The translations under genes and the position numbers were made by a program. The notes under the pieces were generated by a model. That model did no database searches, was not told where the DNA came from, and was given only the letters and a program-made list of their open reading frames with translations. A DNA stretch of 14,890 nt from Gonium pectorale (taxonomy: Eukaryota > Chlorophyta > Chlorophyceae > Chlamydomonadales > Volvocaceae), in assembly GCA_001584585.1 (NCBI GenBank), contig LSYV01000005.1, positions 3,683,962-3,698,851 of the forward strand. Direction: 5' to 3'. Shown here in pieces: positions 1 to 7,700 of this stretch (the stretch's first letter is position 1; each line of letters opens with the position of its first letter).

Positions 1-2611
1 GCTTGGCGGCTTGCGGCCTGCGCACCGGGAGGATGGCCAGCCCGACGGGCCGCAGGGGCAGCCCGCAGCGCAGCAGCCGGCCCGCCAGCCCCTCCTCCCG
101 TCTCCAACAGACCCACGCGCGCCCGTCTCCACGCACTCCACGTCCTCCCACACCGCGGCCGCTGCACCCGGCTCCGCCGCAACCCCCGCCTCCGCAGCCT
201 CCACGGCGTCGGCGCCGGAGCCGTCCGCCGCGTACGAGGGCTCCAGGTGGGAGGAGTTCTACCGGGCGCACCCCTCGGCCCGCTTCTTCAAGGAGCGGCG
301 CTACCTGCTGCTCGAGTTCCCGCAGCTGCTGAGCGCGACCCACGTGGCGGAGATCGGCTGCGGCTGCGGCTCGTCCATACTGCCCGTGCTCAAGGCCAAC
401 CCGGGGGCACGGGCGACGTGCACGGGTGAGGGTCAGAAGGCTGGAATGCGTCCTCAATAGAGGTACACGAGGAGCGTATCTTTCCCGTTATTCCGGTTTG
501 AAAGTGAAGCAGTGAAAAGCTCCCAGGCTGCACGCCTGGTGTGCGAGGGTGGCGCGGGTTTCGAGGGGGGGCAAGGGATTGGAAAGCAGGCCCACCGGAG
601 AACCCCGAGGGGCAACCCGTCCCGTCCATCCCAGCGCGGGCGAGGAGGGGGAGGGGGGCCGCCCTCAGCGCCACGTAAGATGGCGGGGTGGGTGAAGAGG
701 GGAAACGGGTCGCGTGGCTGACACCGAATCGCATACTCAGTATAAGGAGTTGTGGCGGTCATGGGGTAGTTGTGCGTGGCGGGTGTCGTGCGGGACCGCG
801 ATGACGGGGAGGGCACACGTGGTGGCGCCGAGCCCGCGCCACGGCTCGAGGGTTGAGGCGCGCACTGGCCTTGGGCTGGGCGGCTGGCGATCCCGAGTGA
901 CCCCGGTCTTGGGTGGTTCCCACCACTCGCGTCCATCTCACCGCCATCGCCGCCGTTGGTGCAAACGCCCAACCGTCGTGCCCAACCGTCGTGCCCAACC
1001 GTCGCGCGCACCCCGCGCGCCCTTCGTTTGGGATAACACGTGTGAGCTATGCGCCCGTGCGGGTCTGACGTGAGCACTGTCAGCATTAGGTGGCGTCGAC
1101 CTCGATTCTCCTGCCCTGCCAGGGTGCCTGCGTTCAGGGCAAAGCAAGCACCGCCAGGGCGTACACCTTGACCACCGCCCCAGATCCCTTGCCAACCGCC
1201 ACCGGCCACGCTCTCACCCCCCTCACGCGACCCCGCCCACGTCCCCTCCCATTTTACACCCTCCCCGTCCGCCCGCCGGCCCCGCCAGACATCTCCACCA
1301 CGTGCCTGGACCAGCTGCTGGCCGCCGCGGCCGCCGAGGGCGTCCCCCGCGAGCGCGTCGCGGTCTTCCCCGCCGATGCCACCGACCCGGCCGCGGCGCC
1401 CGCCTTCGTCGGCCATGGCGCCGACTGCCTCCTCATCATGTTCACGCTGTCGGCGGTGCCGCCCGAGCAGCAGGCCGTCATGCTCCGCCACGCCTGGGCG
1501 GCGCTGGCGCCCGGCGGGCGGTTAATGATCCGGGACCACGGGTTGTACGACATGGTGCAGCTGCGCATCCCCGCCGACCAGTGGGTCGCCCCGAGCCTGT
1601 ACAAGCGCGGAGACGGTGGGGCGGCGCGCCGCGTGATGAGCGCATGCGCATGAGCAGGGGCATGGGTGGGGTAGAGGGTTGGAAGGCATTCTCAGTAGAG
1701 CAGCCCTGGGGCGCATTCATCTCCCGGCCATCGACGGGTGGGGAGGGCCCGGTGCGGGAGGGGCTGGAAGGTAGGAGCCGCGCAGCGGGTGTTTCAAGCC
1801 GGTGCCGCCGCCGCCCGTGGTTGGGAGCACCTAGGCCTAGCCTAACGAACTTTCGCAGTTGCTGCTCGTACGGGCAGCGGGCGATTTCCAGGGGCCCCGC
1901 GGTTCGCGGCTCCCCGAGACACGGGGCCCCTGGTATGCCCACCGCTTCCGACTCGGAATAGGTGGTTTGGTGGTGCGACTGTGTCTGCGCGAGCGACACA
2001 TGCGATTGAGCGTGCGCAACGAAGCGAGCCGGTGCCAGGCACTCTGCCTTGCAGTAAAGACCGTGTTGCTTGATTGGAAGTGCCGCCACGTGGTGACCAG
2101 CCCTCCCTGGGATTGGCCGCGCATCGGCGTAGTTGCTGCTGGCGCGAGTCGCGGTGCGCGCAAGAGTGCTCGCTGCCCTTGGCCCGCGCGCTTGAGGTGC
2201 GCACTCGTGCCTTCACCCAGCCTGCTCTGCGGTAGAAAGCCCTCCCTCCCTCCCTTCCTCCTCATCAACCCATAACTGCCTTCTCCGAAACCATCGACCC
2301 CCCGCCAATGTCACCTAACTCCCTGTTCTGTATTCTCGATCCACCAGCACTCAACTCCACGCCCAACCCAACTACTCTTGACTCCACGCTTCCCGCCCCT
2401 ACACCCCCACCCCCACCCCACATCATCAGGCACTATGGCGTACTTTTTCTCAACGGAGGAGCTGGACCATCGCGCGGCGTGCGCGGGCTTCCGGACCGCT
2501 GAGTGCAAGTACGTCACAGTCGTCAACCGCAACCGCAAAACAGGCATGGAGCTGCGGCGCGTCTTCGTTCACGGGGTGTTTGAGAAAGTGGGTAGCACTG
2601 CCGAGGGGTAG
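1..2611 (+). CDS. METTL2/6/8-family tRNA 3-methylcytidine methyltransferase, 5' partial, three exons visible
   Basis: Exons are read as 1(partial)-425, 1289-1615 and 2430-2611. Both introns are GT-AG and phase 1, and both junctions restore family sequence: ATCT-D-ISTTC and KRGD-G-TMAYFFS. The visible product is about 310 residues. It begins with a low-complexity Ala/Pro/Ser-rich stretch of about 75 residues. The family signature follows: WEEFYRAHPSARFFKERRYL, then EFPQLL, then SAM-binding motif I as VAEIGCGCGSS. Exon 2 holds a motif IV-like segment (GADCLLIMFTLSAVPP), LAPGGRLMIRDHGLYDMVQL and the YKRGDGT turn. Exon 3 holds AYFFSTEEL, VNRNRKTGMELRRVFVHGVF and a stop at 2609-2611. Known members use S-adenosylmethionine to methylate N3 of C32 in the anticodon loop of certain tRNAs, in cytosol or mitochondrion. 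I cannot tell METTL2, 6 and 8 types apart. The final ten codons are less certain, because a GTGGGT in VFEKVGS could be a further donor. The start codon lies left of the window. Confidence 0.88.
439..487 (+). repeat. Intron-borne repeat, copy 1 (methyltransferase intron 426-1288)
   Basis: The copy starts 13 nt after the 5' splice site with GGCTGGAATGCGTCCTCAAT and ends with a GAGCGTATCTTTCCCG-like segment. Its first 20 bases match the copies at 1677 and 6796 at 15 of 20 positions each. It is the most diverged of the three. No coding role is apparent. Confidence 0.5.
968..1006 (+). repeat. 13-nt minisatellite, three copies
   Basis: Three head-to-tail copies of CCCAACCGTCGTG occupy 968-980, 981-993 and 994-1006. 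The first two are identical and the third has one T-to-C change. The array lies inside the first visible intron of the methyltransferase gene and is probably a slippage product. Confidence 0.9.
1677..1726 (+). repeat. Intron-borne repeat, copy 2 (methyltransferase intron 1616-2429)
   Basis: The copy starts 61 nt after the donor with GGTTGGAAGGCATTCTCAGT. It shares 18 of 20 bases with the copy at 6796 in a different gene and 15 of 20 with the copy at 439. All three end in a pyrimidine-rich run before CCCG or CCG, about 48-50 nt from the start. Confidence 0.6.
1888..1933. repeat. 12-bp perfect inverted repeat in intron
   Basis: CCAGGGGCCCCG at 1888-1899 is the exact reverse complement of CGGGGCCCCTGG at 1922-1933, leaving a 22-nt loop. 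The stem is almost all G:C, so the RNA hairpin should be very stable. It lies in the middle of the second visible methyltransferase intron, outside the splice signals. Confidence 0.85.
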
Positions 2612-2970
2612 GATGGACAGCGCACCTCGGGCCCCGTGGTGTTATTTGATCCTTTGACCTGGGTCAGGTACCTCGTGGCTCAGTGTCGCGTGCGCCTGCT
2701 TGCGCTTGTGGCTGTAGCAAGTCAGCTTCCGTACGACCGAACAGTGGTACGGAGTGATCCGTTGTTGGATGACTTGGGCTCAGAGCTTGGACGCATACTC
2801 CGTGCCGCGGCTCAGCATAGCTCAGATGGGGCATCGGATGGGTGTTCCCAGGCCCCCCCGTCGGGGGGCATGGAGCGGAACCGTGTGAGTCTTGGAGCGG
2901 CTGATGGGCGGGCAGGGGACCCAAGCGGGGGAGCCAGCTCTTGCCTCTTGGATGGCACAGATGCCGCTTC

Positions 2971-3016
2971 TAAGACGCTCGTGTGTCATTCCCGGCTAAT
3001 CCTTTACTCGTCTTAC
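2971..3016 (+). repeat. 46-nt diverged direct repeat, copy A
   Basis: This copy aligns without gaps to 3156-3201 with 37 of 46 bases identical. Its ends are inverted: TAAGACG at the left and CGTCTTA near the right. Flanking sequences of the two copies are not obviously related. Confidence 0.75.
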
Positions 3017-3155
3017 AAATGGTATCGAGACATGGAACACCGGGTGTACCCGAAAACTCGGTGGTAGCTCAAGGCCGGAAGGTAAAACCTACATTTTTTG
3101 AAGCGCCTCGTGCCACCCGGCGTCCGGAGACGTCCGGGGCTATAGGTGGGGAGTG

Positions 3156-3201
3156 TAAGACGCTCCTGTGCCGTCCGCGGCTAAGCCTTTCCCCGTCTTG
3201 C
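3156..3201 (+). repeat. 46-nt diverged direct repeat, copy B
   Basis: This is the partner of 2971-3016, offset by 185 nt. The terminal inversion is kept as AAGACG at the left and CGTCTT near the right. A weaker third match around 2790-2815 (GACGC, GTGCCG and CGGCTCAGC in the same order) lies 184 nt before copy A. A decayed tandem array with a period of about 185 nt is therefore possible. Confidence 0.7.
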
Positions 3202-3349
3202 ACCGCTGGACTCTGAAATGCACATTGCATTTTGTCGCATTTTCTGATTCGGCGGGGGGAGACACCCGCCCAACAATGCCTGGGGATGTAGCTTCCAACA
3301 CCTCCAGGCTCTTCATCCCGTGATGCTCCCGTCTACGTGTATACCAGCA

Positions 3350-3996
3350 ATGCAGCGCTACGGTGAGATGCCCGCTGCGGACAAACTCAACTGGCTGGCC
3401 TGACGGGGCCCTCGCCCTCTGGGACGCATTCCGGGCGTCCCTGCAGCATGTGTCCCAAACACGCCCCGCACCCTGGCCTCCTTGCCAACCGTCGACCCGC
3501 TGGCGCTGGCTTGCGGGTCCACATCGGTGCTTTCGCCCCCACCGACGTCGTGCTGGCGCTGTGGAGGCACACGACTGAAAGCTAGGTTCGGGATGCTATG
3601 GACCTGGCGCTGGCTCGTGTGCTGGCAGGGGTGCCGGCCTCCGCCGCAGGCACCTGGGACTGGCCCCTGACCTCGTTCAATAATTTCAATGTGGAGTGTT
3701 TGCGGGACCCCAACGCACGTGCCTGGTCCTTGCAATCGGGCCCAGCTGCGTACAGCGTTCTGCAGCTATTATTCGAGACTGCTTTGGGCTTTAGGCATCG
3801 TAACATGATTACTATTATGAAGGAGGCCCCGCCAGCTGCGGTAGGAGCCTACCTACAGGCTGTCTGGGATACCAGGCACGCCATTCTTCGGCGTCAGGCG
3901 CTGAAGCGGGGTAGAGATGAGGACCATAACCCGCTCCCCCACCCCAATATTCGCAATTCGTCCATGCCCCCCCCAGCTTTGACGGACGTGTAACCT
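3350..3996 (+). pseudogene. Decayed protein-coding-like region, family unknown
   Basis: The region reads like a gene with damage. It opens with ATG at 3350 (MQRYGEMPAADKLNWLA) and meets a TGA at 3401. Moving one frame continues sensibly as DGALALWDAFRASLQHVS. A third frame then gives LRVHIGAFAPTDVVLALW, a TAG near 3583, and in the same frame a 131-codon open stretch (3598-3993). That stretch includes TWDWPLTSFNNFNVECL, AAYSVLQLLFETALGF and GAYLQAVWDTRHAILRRQAL, which look like ordinary folded-protein sequence. I recognise no domain. An old transposon-encoded protein or a dead duplicate gene are both possible. Introns that skip the damage are an alternative, but I see no good splice pairs. Confidence 0.35.
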
Positions 3997-4015
3997 GTGT
4001 AACCTGTAACCTGCA

Positions 4016-4321
4016 GCGGCGGTCTTCATACGAGAGGGCCGGCTCTTCCTGCCGGTGATCGGCCCTAGGCGGGCAACGAAAGCGCTGGTGACGCCAGAGG
4101 CAGGACTGCTGGAGCCATACGATGTGGAGATTGTCCTGCAGAGGCTGCACTGCAGCCTCGCCTTCCGTGGAGTTACCGCAGGAGGCGCAGCCAAGCGCTC
4201 GCCAGCCAGCGCTGCCGGGGCCGTGACGGTGGCGGCCATTCGGGCCGCGGCGACACCCCTGCGTTCGTCGGGCGTCGGGTCAGGTCGTAGTGTGCAGACC
4301 TGCAGCCGCAGCGTTCCGTAG
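4016..4321 (+). pseudogene. Second coding-like segment downstream, possibly part of the same decayed gene
   Basis: Just after a short GTAACCTG-type repeat (3988-4012) and a CTGCAG acceptor-like site, one frame reads AAVFIREGRLFLPVIGPRRA and then TKALVTPEAGLLEPYDVEIV. It runs on through an Ala-rich tail to a TAG at 4319-4321. The first 50 or so codons look like real protein and the tail looks less so. It lies in a different frame from the preceding segment. No family is recognised. It could be a terminal exon or a relic. Confidence 0.3.
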
Positions 4322-4778
4322 GACAGCGAGCCCTGGCGGGGCAACCGCTAGAGAGGGGCAAACCCCTACCAATATTTCACTCGGTATCCGTGATAGGCCA
4401 CGCCCTGCTTCTATGCTCCCCCTTGCGTCGGCTGCCCGGCCATCCCGAACCCCGCGCGTGTCACACGGCCCCTGCCGCACCCCGCGGGTGTTACACATCC
4501 GCCTTCATTGACGTGCTGCATGACGCGGCTGGTATTGCTGCTGCCAAATAGACGTATAAATGTACGGCGCCAAGCGAAACTTTCCATAGTTTCATGTCCA
4601 TGCGGTGCTAGCAGCGCTAGCAGCGGGAGCTGCGTACGTTCTAGCTCCTGTACCACACTCGTAGGCGTTTGGTCCAACTTGGTCGTCGCTGCGTCGTCAA
4701 CACCTGCCCGTGATATTCAGACTCGTTAAGACCGAGAGGCCTCGCCCTGTGTAAATAGAAGGCGGTGATTAAGCGGAA
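4322..4778 (+). promoter_or_regulatory. Putative promoter and 5' UTR of the LRR gene
   Basis: A TATAAA is at 4555-4560, about 220 nt before the ATG at 4779. Upstream is an imperfect duplication, ACCCCGCGCGTGTCACAC then ACCCCGCGGGTGTTACAC (around 4448-4495). Between the TATA-like box and the ATG lie two short inverted repeats, TGCTAGC/GCTAGCA near 4606-4622 and GGAGCT/AGCTCC at 4626-4648. Promoter assignment rests only on position and the TATA-like box. Confidence 0.4.
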
Positions 4779-7700
4779 ATGGCACTCGCTGCCACTGCTT
4801 CTGCGTTCTCAGGCGCCCTTACCGACGTCCAAACGCTCTCTGGCTCTCTAAAAAAGTATGAATCAGCTTTTTCTCCGGAGGCGAAGCAGCTCTTCCAGGT
4901 ATTTGGTAACGCTGGTGATTCCAGTCCGCAGATTGGAGTTAGAGAGCAGCGGAGTCCGACCCTTTCCTCCATGCAATAACAGGCAACCTGCACAGCAACA
5001 GAGCAGGCGCTGAAGGAGCTTGATGGGTTGCCAGCTTCGGCCTCCGAGGTCCCGTCGATTGCCGAGTACTTGACAATAGGCAAGCCCTCAATTGATGCTG
5101 ATGGAGGGGAGGATCAGTAGACTGTTCGGGGGTTTGTTTGTGCCCCGAGCAGGGCATTAACGCCCGCCTTCCCGTGTGTGCAGGGAACAAGACTATGTCA
5201 TTGCGGACGGCGCTCCAGCGAGTCCAGCAATCGGTATCAGCTCTGACGTCAGGCGCGATTCCGGTACCGCGCAGCTCAAAGGCAAGCCCCGACGCCTGTC
5301 GGTCGTTACGTTCCACATGTCATGCCTCACATGTCATGTTCCGTGCGCAGGAGGAGCTGTCGCGCCTGCACGGGCTGCTCCTGAGCTTGAAGTTCGCCCT
5401 GTCCTCGGAGCAGCAGCTGCTTATCACGCAGCTTCGCAAGCTGGTGGGTTCCGTGGTTTTGCAAGCCCCTGCAGGGCAAGCGGGCCCCTTGCCCTATATC
5501 CAACTTGGCAGGGCGTAGCTGACGGCTTCTCGCCTTGTGTGCAGTGCGTGGATGTGGAGGCGCAAAAGCAGGACTTCGACGTCATCGAGACGAACTTGGA
5601 TAACACCATGCGCAATGTGCTCGAGCACGTGCACGGCAAAGCCACCCTGGACCCCGAGGTGAGGTCGCGGGACGCCTTGCCCGGGTTGCCAGTGGACTAC
5701 GAGTGCTGCTGCGCACTCACACGGTCAAACTGCGAGAGTGTGATATTTATAGCCAGCTGTGCCTGTCCCCCGAGGCCTCAGGCAGTCGGCTGCAAAATGT
5801 AGTGAAAGGCGAGGGGAAGGGCCAAAATGCGCCACACAGTACGACCATGGCAGCACAACTGCGACAGGATATGCGAACTTGATGAAGGCGCGAGCAAAGC
5901 GCGGGGTGAGGGCCAAGGCATCAGGCCCAGCTGCATCCTGCTGCTAGGACTGGTACAGATTACCAGTTCTAGCTTGAAGGCTTCATGGTGTCCGCAGCAG
6001 CAGCAGCGGTTTTGCCGTCAGCCGTATGCTGCACATGTAAACGGTGAACGGAACAGCGGCTCGAACGTTACCCGTTCGCTACCCTGGCACTAGCCTGCGG
6101 TGCCAGGGCCCTGGCATGCCCGTCTACCCGAACGACTAGCGGAACACGTACACCAACTATCTGTCTTCTCTTTCGCACTACACCTACCAGCCCCACACTA
6201 ACGTGGGCTTCGCGATGTATGCTGTTTTCAATTTGGTCCCTTCAATCATCGGTGCACTGACTGGCGCTACCGGTGCACTGTGGAAATGATACTAGGTACA
6301 GTATGCAAGCGAGCCCTGCATTGTGCATGTGGCCAGTGCGGGGATACGCTCTTCGGACGCTCTTCATCCATGCCTCTGCGCGGTCCTGCATCTCTGTCTC
6401 CATCCAGGCCCTGGCGGCGGAGCAGGAGAAGCTGCAGGCTGGCATCCTGAAGGCGCGCTCGGGTGGCAGCAAGCAGCTGGAGGACATGCTCGCGTTGGCG
6501 CTCAACTCGTTGCAGCGGCTGCACGCAGCGCACGAGTCCTCGTCGGACGCAGAGGAGGATGACGCCACGAGCGGCGGTGCGGGAGGCGTGTTGGGCGGCT
6601 CGGGGGGCGACGAGGAGGACGACGATGACGACCCATTTTTCATGCCCATGCCCGGGGCAATCAAGTGGGCGGAGGCGTCGAAGTTTAAGGAGCTGGCCAA
6701 GCCGCTTGCGCCGGAGCAGCCGGCGGACAAGCAGTTCATGATCGTCATGGAGGACGGTGAGCGAGGGGTCCGTGGGTCGTGGGGAGGTGTCATTGGGTTC
6801 GAAGGCGTTCTCAGTGGCGAAGCCAGAGTCGCTTCTCATCCCGATCTCGCGTGGCATTCCAGGTTGTGAGGGGTGGCATGGTGGTTTTCCGAAGAGGGTG
6901 GAGGGTGAGAAAGGGAACGGCACGATGCAACAGATACTGCTTGAGTGCTGTGACCCTGGTGGGGTGAGAGCATCGCTGGTCATGGATGGGATGGTGAGGG
7001 CGAACATCCGGAGCTGAGCGCATGTGTTTGCGCAAACGCCGTTGCGTAACACAGCTTCAGCAGAGACTGTGCCTAGTTGTGTCTTTGCCCTTTTGTTTCC
7101 GACTCAGCTGCGATGCCGCACCACACAATGGCACGCACTCGCGGCCGTCAGTCGTGCTTTTGGAACTAACCCTAGCAACGCCTGTCCCATACGGACCCGT
7201 GCCTCTCCTTGTTGCCAGTTGTTTTCTGGAGCAGTGCAGTCTTCGTGCTTGGCCAGGGCCATGTGAATCATCACCCGGCAGCACAACGCCTCGCGTGTCC
7301 CTTCCATGTGCCCGCGCTCATGCCCATTGTGCCGCTGGCTCTGCAGACGATGCCAACGGCCCCACATCGGCTGTACTGTCGGAGGAGCCCAGCGCCAACA
7401 CACTCCCGCCAACGGCCATGCAGCAACTGGCGCTTCAGGACACGGCGCAGTCCGCTGCACCCGTGGAGGGCTCCGCCCAGCCAGCCGAGGCGGCACCGGA
7501 GGGCGAGGCAGCAGCGGCGGCTGCGGGCAGCTCGGGGCAGGGCGAGCGGCTCGCTGGGCCCACGGATGCCGAGGAAGCGTCCACATCGGGCGCAGCGGCT
7601 GCTGCAGCAGCACCATCGAAGTCGGAGGAGGTGAGTCCAGGCGTGCTGAATGCTTGCATGGGAGCGGAACGGTCGAGCTAGCATGTACTAACATGTAGCC

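Larger units (their letters stand above)
2612..3349. other. Non-genic stretch: 3' UTR of the methyltransferase gene and spacer
   Basis: No reading frame here shows recognisable protein sequence. An open frame at 2636-3067 has irregular composition and ends without any motif, so I do not call it. The stretch probably holds the methyltransferase 3' UTR. A TGTAA, the usual green-algal polyadenylation motif, occurs at 3155-3159 but is about 540 nt past the stop. The main structure is the pair of 46-nt repeats at 2971 and 3156. Confidence 0.5.

Noticed and set aside
454..1491. 345-codon minus-strand open frame across the first visible methyltransferase intron and exon 2
   Set aside because: It is antisense to a well-supported exon, low in complexity (Gly/Arg-rich) and includes the translated minisatellite. 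No domain is visible.
1633..1639. GTGATGA as a C box of an intronic C/D snoRNA
   Set aside because: I see no CTGA D box or terminal stem at a suitable distance.
2636..3067. 143-codon open frame after the methyltransferase stop as an extra exon or gene
   Set aside because: It spans one of the 46-nt repeats, has no motif, and the methyltransferase family is already complete at the preceding stop.
6795..6806. GGTTCGAAGG as a tRNA B box
   Set aside because: It lacks the expected GGTTCGANTCC ending, and no matching A box or cloverleaf is found. The site belongs to the shared intron element.
6267..7052. 261-codon minus-strand open frame
   Set aside because: It is antisense to LRR-gene exon 6, whose acidic plus-strand reading is convincing and spliced in frame. 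The minus reading has no domain.
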